DNA of 64,000 nt from the NCBI GenBank assembly GCA_000507305.1, contig DF240806.1, forward strand, positions 36,305 to 100,304, read 5' to 3'. The DNA is from Breviolum minutum Mf 1.05b.01 (Eukaryota; Sar; Dinophyceae; Suessiales; Symbiodiniaceae). The notes under the pieces are model-generated. The model searched no databases and was not told the origin of the DNA. It saw only the letters and a list, made by a program, of their open reading frames with translations. The translations under genes and the position numbers were made by a program. Of this stretch, positions 12,423 through 29,400 are shown in pieces (positions within the stretch are counted from its first letter, which is position 1; every line of letters starts with the position of its first letter).

Positions 12423-15400
12423 GTTTGCTTTGGAAGACTTGCAGGAATTGGCCCAAAAAAAAAGTGCACAGGTAGAAAGGGTGCAAGCAGTTCATAGAAT
12501 TGAGCTAGTTTGAAGCATGGGACATCGAAAGGTCTTTGGCAGCACACGTTTTGGCAACATTCGTCCTAGCATAATTAATAACTATATAGGCACCTGAATG
12601 AAGAACAGCCAAAAAAAGGAGAGCAATGAGGCTAAAGCAATGAAATCACAGGGCTGTGTTCTTTGCAATGCTAACTAACTTCTCTATTTCACACTAGGGC
12701 AAGCCGTTGGATGCCCCGGGAAAAAATTTCACAGTGTGAATCAATTGATTACAATGTCCGATTTGATTGACATCAGAGGGTAGGGCAGAGGTAATGACTC
12801 ACGACAATATATGTTTGACAAATCAATTAGCTTGATCCTCAATTGGAACCCAGGGCAAGCAACAGTGACATGAAGCCAGCTGATTTGAATTCAATTTGTA
12901 GGACCAGTCTTGAGAAAACAGCTCCGAGAAAACGATTTGCTCAGATAGATGTTGAGTCAACCCATAATGACATTCAATAAAGCAATTAGAATACATGGAA
13001 TGGATTAGGAGAATCATTTTCATTTCTGCGAAAGGATGACAAAGTTCCCTTTCAATTTTCCAACGAACGGTCAAACAACTGCTGTTATCACCGGGGGGGA
13101 TATCACAAAGGCTGAAGAAGAGATGAAGGTAGAAAGTGAGGACACTAAGTTGAGCGTGCCTTCCCCAGATACTGAGATTTTTCAGGCGTATTTGATGCAA
13201 TTTGTATCTTGATCATTGATGATCATTCTGTATATACGTGATTTTGGTCTATTTTACCTCTTATAGTCAGTCATGACTTTGATGAGCAAGTACACATGTT
13301 AAGAGCAAGTAGTGATGGTATACTCCTGAGCATTCAACTTTGAGTAGTTCCTTAGTTACAAGCAGCATGGCTAATCAGGGCTTATTAGCCATTAGTTTCC
13401 CTTAATAAGGCCTTATTAAACCCTTATTTCTGAGGGGGGTACGTTAGGGTGGAGTAGGTTGACCAGCCATAAAAGAACCAAGAACTTGCACCTAGTTGAA
13501 TAGACAAACAACACTAAGGTGGCAGCAGCTACGGCCAAAGGAGTACAAGCTCCAGTGCCAAGCTGAGAAAACAGTGGAGGGAGGAGGCTTGGATATCTTC
13601 GATGATGCAAATCTTGGTGGTGATTGATGTTTCTGATGTATTCTGATTAAGTACATAGGCTGGTGGGGTGATCGCATGGTGATCCTATAAAGTCTTATAA
13701 TCTTGCAAGTGACTGAACACCTCATCAGTGTGGACTATTTCCTTACCTCTTATGTGCTGAAGCTTTGTCACTTGAGGTTGCTCGAATTCCTTTGCGCACA
13801 GCCCTGCTTGGTGCGACACCGCAGTTGCAAATGCAATGTCGCAAATGTCCAATTTTCAGCCAAAACGCATTTATTCCCTACCAGATTTGGATTCAAAGAT
13901 GATGTACCTCTTCAGGACGAATTGTATTCTTTGAGAGTGATGTGAGAGCCGAAAGGTATTTGGGGTGTGTGACTTCAGGTTGCAGAACACACCTTGGCAT
14001 ACACTGGAGGCTTAAAATCCCATATTGTATGCCCCAAAACTTCACATGTTGTGGAGGTACAACAGCCCCGGCACTGGTGGATTATGTGCTTTGGAAGCAG
14101 AATTTAAAGAGTGTGGCAGCGGCACAGCAGGATACTTTGAACATTTGTTGAACATTGATCCTGTCAGCATGCTGCATGTTTTGCTATTGCCCTCCCTGAA
14201 ACTAACATAGCCCCTGAAAATGGGATGGTTGGAATACTCGTTTCCTTTTGGGGCCCGGCCTACTTTTAGGGACTTTTGCTGTTAGTTTCAGGGAGGATAT
14301 TTGCTTAGCGGATGCATGTGGACACTAGAAGTGTGAAGGGTAGATACTGCGCACTGTATGTATGCATATCTATCATCAATACGTTTACAAACTTCAATAT
14401 GTGAGATCGGCATGTATACATTTATGTGGTGCCGTTGTGTACCATATAAATCCATAGAATGTTGATACAGTATATGAATCTATGTGATACAGTGATACGA
14501 TCTAATCAAACCACCCGCAATGGTGAAATCATTTGGGTGAATCCCGCAGGTGCGAAATCTCTTTAGTCGCTATTTGCAGGAGGAGGTCGGCTGTCAAGTT
14601 TCAAGCTGCGGATGGAAAAACTTGGGACCATTTGAGGAAAAGGAACTTGTTACATACATTTATCCTATCATATCTTGAAAATTTTCATGGGTCTTCACCC
14701 TACTCTTATCCATGTTCCATCCTTCTTGTTAGTTGGCTTCTTTTCATCAATGATCGAAGTTCAGGTTTTAAGACATTAGAGTGAATCTGGTGTCAGATGG
14801 ATCAGATGGGCAGGAGGCACGGCAACGAGGAGGTTCGGCCTCTTCTGCCTTGCATCGTGCACAAGAAGTGCGATTGGTCTTTAGCTAAGATGTACTCAAG
14901 TGAGCAATTACAAAAAGGTGCCCCTGCTTGTTTAGGGTTAAACTGGGGATTCTACTACCCGCGGTTATGTGGGGATTGTAATAAACCATTATAAGGATCC
15001 CTATTAAACAACCAGGATTTGATGGAAATTCTGAAGGTTTTTTCTGGTGGCTCAAGAGTGGTTGATGTTTTTTTCTTACCAAGGCCCTAAACCACCTGCA
15101 ACGACTTGATGCTGATGAGGTCTGATAACTTTCGAAATCTGGGCAGCTGGAACCAATAAAAGACAGAAACCTGTGGAAGAAGTTTTAATTCATTTGGGAA
15201 AACTTATCTTTGTGCGTCTAAAATCTAAAAGTAGCCCTGGACATGAAAGTCTTCAGACTCTGAAATGGCCACCTACCGGGAAAAGGGAGGATGCGAAACA
15301 TTGATAGGCTGTGGTGTCCGTTGTGGCCCCAAGGGCAGAGAAGGTGCCGTAGCAGCTGATTCGTTTGGTGTCAACATCCAAACGGTCCAGCAATTGGGTG

Positions 15401-16492
15401 GGATTGTGATGAGGGTCATTTGATTGCAAAGGCAACACCTTGTGGGAATAGGAACATCTATGATTCCTGAGAGTCAGCCGGACAAAGATAGAGGATGAAT
15501 GATAGATGCGAGTTGTCTTGATTTGTGGTTTCTAGTGTTCATGTGATCCAATGTTTTATTTTTGGGTGGGTCAATGTCCCAGTCCTAATCCTGCAAGCAC
15601 ATGAGCTCCCCATTCAGCTGGTTGTGGGAGTTGTGAAGGCGCAGATGGCCTGTCAACTTGCTGGAAAGAAAGGTTTCAAACCTCAGAAACTTCTGGGGAT
15701 GGATGGACATGGGACTGGCTGAAAAGTTGCCAGTCCCAAAGGGAGAGTCATTTTTATAGCAATGGTTGTTTAGGAGGTGGCCTTTTTGGTCCTTGTAAGG
15801 GGTGTTGTTGGTGGGGTAAACAATCAGAGCTTGGAGCAAGAAGTTGAGAAGTGGTGGTGGTGTGATGTCCAACTAGGTAAGCACCTTAAAACGAGAAAGG
15901 CTTGGAAGCAACAAAATTTATCAGCATGAAGGGTGGCTGAGCAAATGGGATGTCAATGGAAGATACCTTTGACAATTCGGCATCACCTGGAAAGTGTGAA
16001 ACCTTCAAAGATCATGCGATAAACTACCAACTGGTTGTGGATTTCGGACTTTGTGTAGTTTTTGTCCATCAACAGTAATCAGATGTACTTCGATTAGGAC
16101 ACGGAAGCATAGGATCATTGGAACTTGAGGCTTGGTGATGGCCCTGTTGCCGCAGTTCTGGTGCCCAGAAATAGGGGATGGTAGCCTACCAAGATAGCTT
16201 CATGGAATGGTCAGCTCAAAGAACACCTGGTTGGAGTCAAGAAGAGAACCTCGTATGACATCAGGTTTTGGTGATGGTTCTCCCCGAGATACATGGAAAA
16301 TGAAAGAGAATGAGTGAAATTGAATGAATACGTAAAATCACATATGTGCAGACATATACTGGTAGGACATGGTATAGGACTCAAGTGTTCTCGATGGCGC
16401 TGGAGAGAGACTGCCCAGGTTGTCCGCCTTGGCCCCTTCTGGAGATCCAGAAGTGCGAAAATTGGTACGAGAGGTCTTGCAGGAGCTACAGG
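12423..16492 (+). CDS. unidentified multi-exon gene
   Basis: Exons: 12423 to about 12482 (ALEDLQELAQKKSAQ, coiled coil), 13035-13185 (TTAVITGGDITKAEEEMKVE), 13777-13837 (VARIPLRTALLGATPQLQMQ), 14057-14130 (TTAPALVDYVLWKQNLKSV), 14550-14636 (VRNLFSRYLQEEVGCQVSS), 14814 to about 14867 (EARQRGGSASSALHRAQE), 15084-15119 (ALNHLQRLDADE), 15639-15672 (AQMACQLAGKK) and 16419-16492 (LSALAPSGDPEVRKLVREVL). The run from 13,035 to 15,119 joins in phase at every step, including a Cys codon split T/GT across 13837/14057. Donors used are GC, GT and GA, and all acceptors are AG-G. The later exons do not join in phase, so exons are missing. The product appears helical. I do not recognise the family, and it may be the 3' part of the ankyrin gene. 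Confidence 0.45.
14192..14295. mobile_element. 104-bp inverted-repeat element, 'AACATAGCCCC' family
   Basis: It begins CTCCCTGAAACTAACATAGC and ends GTTAGTTTCAGGGAG, a perfect 15-bp terminal inverted repeat with more matches inside. It lies in the intron 14131-14549 of the + strand gene. Relatives are at 32668-32763 and 37086-37188. Confidence 0.85.
14985..15066. repeat. dispersed repeat containing TAAGGATCCCTATTAAACA
   Basis: It shares TAAGGATCCCTATTAAACA(A/T)CCAG, a spaced GGAAA segment and a TTTTTTC(G/T)(T/G)GGCTCA-like block with 19739-19806. The copy here lies in an intron. The type is unknown. Confidence 0.6.
15298..15445. CDS. possible exon, strand unresolved
   Basis: Both strands read well. 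On + after ATAG: CGVRCGPKGREGAVAADSF. On - after CACAAG: LLDRLDVDTKRISCYGTFS. The + reading agrees with the local gene direction, but neither fits the neighbouring phases. Confidence 0.25.
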
Positions 16493-17198
16493 GTAGCACT
16501 GGGATTTGGAGATACGCTATGTTAATAAGATTCATGTAATAAACATGGGGATGTCGTTGCATATGAGATTTCAGTTGCCGCATATTTTTCAAGCAATTTT
16601 GTCAGAAATTCCATGATGGCAAGACAATCACTGACCACGGCCTCATGTTGAAAGGAGCTAGCGGCTCACCTCCAACTTACATAGAATCAAGCATCAAGAA
16701 AAGTTTAATTGCAGTGTATCACCAATCATGTCCATTAATATTGAGCACATATATAATCAACATATTATAATATTATATATATACATTTAAAGCAAGAATT
16801 GATATATCAAAATTATTTGCTTCGAATATCCTACCACAAAATACATCTATATGAGCAGCCGACAAATTATGATTAGAGTAGTAAGAAGTTGCCTTGAACT
16901 TTGGGGCAGCTGACGAAACCTGCATAAGCGATAGGGGACTACTACAAATTGATACCCCAAAATCCATGTTCAGATGAACAGAAACTATGAATTTCTGATA
17001 GGGCTTCATTTTCTTTGTTTATTTTTAAAGGAAAACAGGCAGGATCTACCGATACTTGCCGATACTAACCGATACTTAGTTTGTATTTTTTTGATTCCCG
17101 GTTAGATTATCCCTAGTGTGGAACTGAGCAAATTTAATTGACCAAGACCAACTGTCATAATAACCATTCTTCTATGTTGAACGAACTCTTTTAGCACC
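16493..17198. other. no gene seen; right side of the + strand block
   Basis: No defensible exon. AT content rises from about 16,690. The stretch holds a dispersed repeat (16,855-17,010) and short AT microsatellites near 16,745-16,790. Confidence 0.5.
16855..17010 (-). repeat. dispersed repeat, related to 26188-26320
   Basis: Read on the - strand it gives ..ATGGATTTTGGGGTATC.. CCCCTATC.. AAAGTTCAAGGCAACTTCTTA, which matches the + strand at 26,188-26,320 over most of its length (ATGGATTATGGGGTATC.. CCCCTATC.. AAAGTTCAAGGCAACTTCTTA). The two copies are diverged and carry no intact gene. Confidence 0.65.
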
Positions 17199-17407
17199 AT
17201 ATTAGTCCTAACACTAGCAGCGCTGCCAGCACCAGTAACAGATATAGCCCTAACACTAGAAAAAGAACTTCTATTGCCAGCAGCATGGCCAGACGTACCC
17301 CTAAAAGCAGCAGCAATAATAACAATAACAATAATGAAATTAACAAGAGCAGCAATAGTTATCCCAGTAACAACAGCAAATCAACAGACTACAGCCGACA
17401 AGCATAA
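17199..17407 (+). CDS. Asn/Ser-rich open frame of unknown origin
   Basis: The frame between an in-frame TAG near 17,190 and TAA at about 17,407 reads SAASTSNRYSPNTRKRTS, then MARRTPKSSSNNNNNNNE and SNSYPSNNSKSTDYSRQA. The only ATG is internal. It could be a terminal exon (AG precedes the frame), a decayed gene or chance in low-complexity DNA. It sits on the edge of the AT-rich island and its codon choice (AAT, AAC, AGC) differs from the exons on either side. Confidence 0.3.
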
Positions 17408-17439
17408 CAACATTGGAAAGGATTCGGGGGAATTGAATC

Positions 17440-18780
17440 CGAGACTTTTTGGATATGGGGTGGTTTTGATGGTTATTTATGATATTTTATATTTTTAATA
17501 TTATAATTTAAAAAAATAATTTATATATTTTGATTTATATATTATAGTTTTTGATTATATAACAAATTAAATTAAGCTAAAATATAATTAATCTTATATA
17601 TATTTATATTAATATTGATATTCGAAATATCTAAAATTTATATAATTGATAAAAAACAATTTTAATTATTAATTTTTTCTTGATTAAATAATTTTAATTA
17701 TAATTTATAAAATAATGATATTTTAAGTTAAATAGAATATTAATNNNNNNNNNNNNNNNNNNNNNNNNNNNNNNNNNNNNNNNNNNNNNNNNNNNNNNNN
17801 NNNNNNNNNNNNNNNNNNNNNNNNNNNNNNNNNNNNNNNNNNNNNNNNNNNNNNNNNNNNNNNNNNNNNNNNNNNNNNNNNNNNNNNNNNNNNNNNNNNN
17901 NNNNNNNNNNNNNNNNNNNNNNNNNNNNNNNNNNNNNNNNNNNNNNNNNNNNNNNNNNNNNNNNNNNNNNNNNNNNNNNNNNNNNNNNNNNNNNNNNNNN
18001 NNNNNNNNNATCTTTATTTTAATTTATATTTTTTTAAATATAATATAAGGGTTATTTTAAATTTTTTATTTAAAAAATAATATTTTTGCCAAAAAAAAAT
18101 ATTTTCGCCGAATTTTCGCAAACTCCATCTTTTTCTTTCGCAGTACATGTTAGTCAAGATTTTTTAAAAAAAAAAAATCTGGATGTAAAATATCCTTAAA
18201 TTTTTCCAGGCGTCTAATCCCTCGTCATATTTTATTTTACGGTAGTTGCACCTAAATATTTACAATTTGTTTTAAAATATTAATCCTTACTTACCTTTAT
18301 CGTTTAGTTTTAATACAATAAGTCCATAATTTAGGCCACCTACCTTTTAAATAAAAGTCGTTTTTTACCAAGCCTTTATCAAAAGTTTCACCAAATTTTC
18401 GCAAAAAATCCCCCCAATAATTTACACAAAATCATACATATATTTATAATATATAAATTTTTTACCAAATTTTTCACCAAAAAAAAAAAAATCGCCATTT
18501 CAAAAAAAAAAATTAAGCCAAAACTATTCACTACATATCCAAAGGCTTATGCAAAAAAAAACCTTTTATAGTCCTTTTGCTCAATTCTCATATATTATAA
18601 AAATATTAATATAAAATATCACCCCCAAAATCGCCATCGTAAAAATACCATCGCAAAAATACTACCACCACAATATTTCCACCTCAAAAACACCACCACT
18701 GAAACATCACCACAAAAACAATGCCACCACAAAAACATCACTATAAAATCACCAACAATAAAAGAATACCAGACTGATGA
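17440..18780. other. AT-rich island between the two gene blocks
   Basis: The sequence is strongly AT-rich, with long A/T runs on both sides of a 265-nt gap. From about 18,050 it contains loose repeats of TTTTCGCAAA/ACCAAATTTT and then CACCACAAAAACA-like units (18,620-18,760). I see no open frame of note. Its composition differs from the rest of the window. Confidence 0.75.
17745..18009. other. assembly gap (265 N)
   Basis: A run of N inside the AT-rich island. Confidence 1.
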
Positions 18781-18852
18781 TAATTATGGTGATGATAATA
18801 ACGATAACAAAAACAATGATGATAACGATGGCGTTAATGAGCATCATCACAG

Positions 18853-18922
18853 GATGACGGTTATGATGACGATGATTATGATGATGCTGAAGATCATGAA
18901 GAGGAGGAACTTTATGAAAAGG

Positions 18923-18959
<37 letters not shown>

Positions 18960-19194
18960 CGATGATGATGACGATGATGATGATGACGATGATGACGATG
19001 ATGACGATGATGATGACGACGACGACAATGATGATTGTGATGATAAGAAAAAGGAGGCCTCTTCTTTACCACAAGCGTCAACAGGCCCCCCCGATCCCCT
19101 TCCACTAAAGCCGATAGACCAGGGACATATCCCAAATGACCCACCCTCATTATCTATCGAAATACTATCGCAACACACCTTAGCACTTTGGTAA
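18853..19194 (+). CDS. possible terminal exon, Asp-rich acidic protein
   Basis: After an acceptor-like CATCATCACAG the frame runs 113 codons to TAA at 19192-19194. It reads DDGYDDDDYDDAEDHEEEEL, then a long Asp run coded by (GAT)n, then KKKEASSLPQASTGPP and PNDPPSLSIEILSQHTLALW. It has no start codon, so it would have to be a 3' exon. The frame is continuous through the microsatellite and into unique sequence, which is mild support. It may equally be a chance frame over an intergenic GAT array. Confidence 0.3.
18923..19026. repeat. (GAT)n / (GAC)n microsatellite
   Basis: About 34 trinucleotides, GAT with interspersed GAC. Confidence 0.95.
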
Positions 19195-19738
19195 ACAAGG
19201 TTTCGGAATTTTTATCAACATATCTCAAATATTCATTTATTTTTAATATTTTGGTTTGTTAAAGGAATTCGGCTAGTTCGTCCGTCTCGTCGACTGGTTT
19301 TCCAGTCCTGATATGTCTTGCAAATTGTGTTCCTCGTGATTCTTACTTTTCTGATTTGGTTGCATATATCCTGAAAATCATTAGGATTTGATTTTTAAGT
19401 TGTCTTGTAATTACGAAAAAAAGCAATTCCTTTTAACTATGACTATCATCTTCGTTTTGTTTTGGCCGTGCTTTCCCAAGAGATGAAAAATCTATAGATC
19501 TGTTAAAAAGAAGTCCCAGAAGCTACCATGAGACAATGCATTCTCAACATGACTCAACCGCAAAAACTCTGTGGCTTTTTTGGGGAGTTCCCCTCAAACT
19601 AGGGGCCCTCAAATCCAGGCCGCGTCCTTTTGAAAGGTGAAAAAATCCAAACACATTTGAGCAATGAAAAAGACCTGGTTGGTTAATGTTGGTTAGATTA
19701 GATAATATAATATACCAAGTAAGGGATTATACGACCCA
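19195..19738. other. no gene seen
   Basis: AT content falls back toward the window average after about 19,260. No defensible exon on either strand. Confidence 0.5.
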
Positions 19739-19806
19739 CTCTTGTAAGGATCCCTATTAAACATCCAGCATAATGGAAAGTACGATTTTTTTTTTCGTGG
19801 CTCATT
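19739..19806. repeat. second copy of the TAAGGATCCC repeat
   Basis: Contains GTAAGGATCCCTATTAAACA and the downstream TTTTTTTTCGTGGCTCA block seen at 14,985-15,066. Confidence 0.6.
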
Positions 19807-19819
19807 TTGGGACGTATCT

Positions 19820-24126
<4,307 letters not shown>

Positions 24127-26421
24127 CTCATCATCTTCGTCATCCTCCTCACAGTAATAAGAAAACTACCAAAAAACATATAAAAGCAACAAAAAGAAGA
24201 AGAATCATCCTGATCATAATCATGCTTCCATCTGCCTCCGTGTCAATATTATCTGTTCAGAATGATTCAGATATATACATACATATGTACGTATAATTAT
24301 ATATAATCATCTAATTACGTATATATATATATATCACCCATATATTGAAATATATTCAAATGCAATATATTCACAACCCCATCAAGTTGCTGCGGGCGCC
24401 TCATTGTCCATTCCCGGGCCGCCAGCAAAGATCGCATCCCAAATCCTCGGCAAAAAACACCGAAGGAGATGGAAATTTCGCGGCCATAGGCCATCCTCAG
24501 GTTTGGTAGCTGTGTAATAGAGACTATAAACTCATATAGAATCTATAATATATAAACTAGTGTGCCTCTATGCCGGAGGTCTCAACCTTGTGTTCCAAAC
24601 TTGATACCAGTGGTCCTCCTACTCCTGGAAATCCGTTCCTGTGCAAAAGAAGAGATGTCCATTACTATGTTGGCTTACGGTAGTGCAATAAGCACTAATA
24701 GCCACCAAGCTTGCTTTTCACCATCCGCATCCCTGTTTGAAACTTAAGCTCCCTTGCTTCTGTTTCGGCTTCCCCTTCCGAAATTCTTCCAATTGCACGC
24801 CTTGGGCCAATGTGCCGTGATGATCCGTGATGGACAATGATTGGATCCATCATGGATCCAAGTCATCTAGCGATAGTTCTTGAGATGTCAAGGTAATGAT
24901 TGGACCACAACATAAATACATATGAATACCCTCCAAGAAATGTACAGTACATAATTATGAGAGGACAGTAGTAATACAATAGTCAATGTTGGCAATTGCC
25001 CAGCCTGCGTGATAGTAAAATTGCCAAACCCCTTGTGGGTTTGGACCATGCAATCTTTATCTATGTTTCAAGAGATGTGTTTTCCAATTCTGGTGCTACA
25101 AAACCATGAGGCGGCCAGGACCTTAGGACCTTGCGAACTGCATGGGCATCATCCTTGAAATGAAAGGATGGATGGTAGAACCTCAGGGTAGATGTCCACG
25201 AAGCACCCTACCACCAAGTTGTCTTGACGATCAAGTCTGTGGAGACCAAATGTTGTGGAAAATATGGTGAACACATGGGAAAACAACTGTTTCAGCTGTA
25301 AAGATATCAACTCTACTTGTACTGACTGATACCTTCTACTTCAAATCTACAGTCTATACATAGTCTTCATTTATTATCTTAGTGGATGGCTGAAGAAACG
25401 TTGCTGGCAATCTAGTACTGATATTCTACCAAGACCTGGCCAACCATCGAAGAAATCCGGCGCTTCAGCACTAAGCTCCGCACGCAGCCTGACGTTGATT
25501 TGCGACGAAGGTTGGTCTTCTATCATGCTTTTCTTTCGCCATCATCTTCTTCACCATCATCGATACATTTTCATGGTCATTTTTTGATCATCCTCAACAT
25601 CGTAATTTGAAGAACTATAGCAATATCAATAATACATCAGCATCACCATGAAGCCAAAAAAACACATTGAACCTATGACAAATTGCGCCTCAAAATCACC
25701 TAGAAATTCCCCAGTCAGTCTGAAGGAGTCTCCTGAAGGAACCCAATACCTGAGGTCATTCTTGTCCCTGGTACTGTTGATGGATGAAATTCTGCACCAG
25801 TTGATATGGTACAGTAAATATATGACTCATGATTTACTGGGATTTATAGTTTTATACATCTCAGGTGGTTTTTGGATTTTCTTTCATCAACATTATTTCT
25901 CCATCAATTATGTACATGTGTGTGTGTGTGAGTTCCTCCATATTGTTTCCCTTTCCAAGCTTCTCTGGGTCAGGTGAATCAAAAAGCTTCTTCACATGAA
26001 ATCCTTACAGTTGATGACAAATTACCACAAACAAATTGGCATGGCAAAAAAAATCCTGGTCAAATCATGCGATGTTTACCCTCTCAAAATGGTGCAAAAT
26101 TTCAGCCCATCAAACTGCAACAGGTAGAATATATGAGGAAAATGCCATGACCAAATGTGGAGGGTCCCCTATCCTATCGGTGTTGGTGGTTTTGAATATG
26201 GATTATGGGGTATCGGTTTTGGGGGATTCCCCTATCAGTTATGAAGGTTCCCTGAGCCGCTTCAAAGTTCAAGGCAACTTCTTATTCTGTTCTTCCACTA
26301 ATTGTGTCAGCTTACACATCATGGTAATGGTCATGGAAATGGTAATGGTAATGGTCATGGTATACCCTGGAATATCTACCCATTCGTAACTTGAACATGG
26401 CGTTTCCTGGACAAATCCCAC
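24127..26421. other. intronic or intergenic, no exon fixed
   Basis: A GC-richer patch at about 24,378-24,500 is open in several frames (on - it reads IWDAIFAGGPGMDNEAPAAT before TGA, on + ASLSIPGPPAKIASQILGK). Another open patch lies at 25,435-25,509. Neither can be assigned. A half copy of the ACTGTTGATGGA element is at about 25,771-25,802. The rest is AT-rich with TA runs (24,322-24,340) and (GT)n (25,920-25,931). Confidence 0.4.
26188..26320 (+). repeat. dispersed repeat, related to 16855-17010
   Basis: See 16855-17010; the copy here is on the opposite strand. Confidence 0.65.
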
Positions 26422-29400
26422 CTTTCCCAACTTTCCGCTGCCCGAAAGGCCGGCCTTCCCTTTGGGATCCAAGTCATGTTTGCGACACCTTGGACCTTTT
26501 TGTACCTGGCGATTGGGGTAAACACACAGAAACGGTATGACTCGTGACATACTCATGACGCATACTCTCCTGACGTACTCATGATGTACTCCATGACTCA
26601 TGACCCAATGCCTACCGCAAAGAACAGGAAATGCAAGAGGAATACTTCAGATGGATTAGATGAAACTCCCGAGAGCAGGCCAGGAGCACCCAATCTGAAG
26701 AAAGGAGATCCGTTTCATCAATGGTATCTCAGCATTCGCAGCCCAACGGAAGTGGGAGGCATCCAAAACATCTGATAAAATAAATCTCCATTTGCACGGA
26801 AAATTGCCATCAAGGTCCGTCCTAGAAATCCTGTTTCAGTTGGATAACAAACATCTGCTTCTTTGATTGCACTCAAATGTGGCAGCAAAGAGTCCAATGG
26901 TAGTAGTTTTCTTCAAATCTACACTCAAATCTCAAATGGTCTAGGAGAACAACTACCTCAAACGCCCTGTAAATCATGGATTTTGTTCCAGGCTCAACTG
27001 AGGTGTGTTTTTTTTGTAGGAGTATGTCGTGATTTTACCAAGCTGACCAAAAATAAATCACCAACAAACGTTCAGAGAATCAAAAAATCTTCGGTCAGTC
27101 TGCTGAAAAGCAATTGATCATTCATGTGAATGAAGAACCTTCTAGCAAGATCACCAATCCACAGCCCAAAAATCGGCTTAAATTGAAAAGTTCAGCTGCA
27201 GGGTCCACTGGGCCTTCCTGCCGGGAGTTTCAGTAAACTCCAACCATTCCTGCCGTTGTTGGGCGGCTCCCGTGAATGCAAATCTCAAGGAATCCTTTAG
27301 CCTTTAGCCTCAAAATTGGAAGGAGACTTAGGATTCAAACATACTGTAATACGTAGAATACTATAGATATTTCGAAGATATTCCGAGATAAAAAGCTATC
27401 AAAAGGGCATGCCAGAAGCATGCAAAGCATGGGGTTCGAGAATACAGCTTCTTGATTGAGATATTCATTAAACCTTTTGATACATTGCCATCGCTTCTTT
27501 CCTCTATCAACCGCAACCCACAAGGTCTGCCCCAGTGCCTCATGTGGAATCTTTTGGAAGTCCACGATTTCTTCCGCCTTCCTGTGGGCTTCGTTTCTCT
27601 TAAAGAGACAATACACTTGCTTTGGGATGATGAACTGTGGGCTCTTCTATAGTAATGCCAGCGGATAAGCTTTCAATCATATTTCTTACTTTCAACTCTT
27701 GTCTGCCACATCACCCTGGCTGCTGCTTCAGCAATCCACAAACATCTATGGCGTTATAATACATCCTTAAGTCCCCAATGAAAAAAATATTTAAAAAAAT
27801 GAGTTGGGCTCTCACCTCTCAAAAAAAAGGTCGACCAAATTATCCCCTTTAATAAGCATCAAAAATCTCTCCATTTTCGTAGGGTCAAAACCCTCTGGCC
27901 GGCACCCATGTCTAACGCCATTCACCTCTTGGCTTCGATCATCTCCAAGGTGGCTCGGCTGTTGGAAGGCAACAGATCAGGTATTGGCACATGGCCATCC
28001 TGGCGGGGGGTTAAAAGCTGGTTGGGTTTTTTAGATTTTGAGGAATGAGTTGGAATGAGTTGGATATCTCGAAATTACTATATATATATAATATACATAT
28101 AGATCCAATGATCTAAATCTCAGAAATATGTTGGAACCAGTGAAGAGTTTGAAAAGATGAAGAAATATATGTATATATATATACAAAGATATGTGTTATT
28201 TATTGATGTGTTATGTGTGTGTATAATACATGGAAACTTTGGGTAGGAAATCAGATTCCTGTGTTTATCCATTGGTGCCATGGTCCAATGGTACCTTGGG
28301 GAGGCTGGGTTGTTACCCTGTGGCGGATTTGGGGAGCTCCAGATTGCTCCCCAATGAGCCTCAAGGATTGTTTCTTGCTTCTGGAGGGTTACTAAGTTCA
28401 AACCTAAAAGTATAACATCCTGGAAATTGTTGACCTTTTTGGGATGGTCAAAACGTGACCCCTTCAAAGGTTGGAAAGGTGATCTCCAACTAATTAGGGG
28501 ATAAAAAGGTCGCGAATTGAATCACCTGGATACTATAACAGCTTAAAGGAAGTTTCATTCCAATAGTGAGCTCCATCAATCTCCCCAGTGAAACCGGGAG
28601 AAATGCCCTGGAGGTACCAAGGCGCACACCGTTGGCACTGCCCAAATGGTGTCATTGAAAGCACTTCTCATCCTGCGCCGTTTTGGTTGATAGAAGTTTC
28701 TGGAATTGCTGCGTTTTGAGTTTTGTTGCAACACAAAGTATGCTGTTGCCGCTCTTGGTGCTGCTGTTGTTGTGTTTAGATTATGAAATACGCTTCATTG
28801 GAAATCTCCTTCCAACGTTTGCGTTGGGTCAGCCCAACCATCTTGAGCGCACAAGGGTGCGTCACCAGGCAGTTTGCACGGGGAATCACTTTCACACTGC
28901 AGCGGACCCCGCCCGGCCCTTCCTTTTTTGAATCTCGCCTTAACGCAACGGCAAAGTCAGATCACTGATCCTTGATATATCTTTCCAAACCTTTCTCACC
29001 TTCAACCCGAATCACTTTTATTCATCTTTTTTTGAATAGAAAACATCAGGATTTTCGCCTCAAGCCAAGCATCGATCAATCAATGATCCAACCTTGCACT
29101 GCTCGAAAAGTCCCCATGACGTCTCTCCAACGCCCATGAACTGTGTGCTATTTTTTCAACGAATCGGACTCGATGCAACCAATGGAGGTGGGCTTATGGG
29201 GGAATCCGACGTTTTTCCCCCTTGGTCCTTTGGCTACATGTTTGAAGATGGGTCCATATGGTCTATTGAGGTTTGAAAACTATCAATATCTTTGCCATCC
29301 ACCCCCCCTCCTTAGGAGTAGACTAGTTATAGAAAAGAACTGGGCAAATTGTCGTAGAATCCCAAAATCCTGAATTGAGGTGATTTTCTAAGGAATTCCC

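Noticed and set aside
25435-25755. + strand exons reading RRFSTKLRTQPDVDLRRR and SPRNSPVSLKESPE
   Set aside because: The first is equally readable on - (INVRLRAELSAEAPDFFDGW) and neither has a firm splice border. They conflict with the - strand block.
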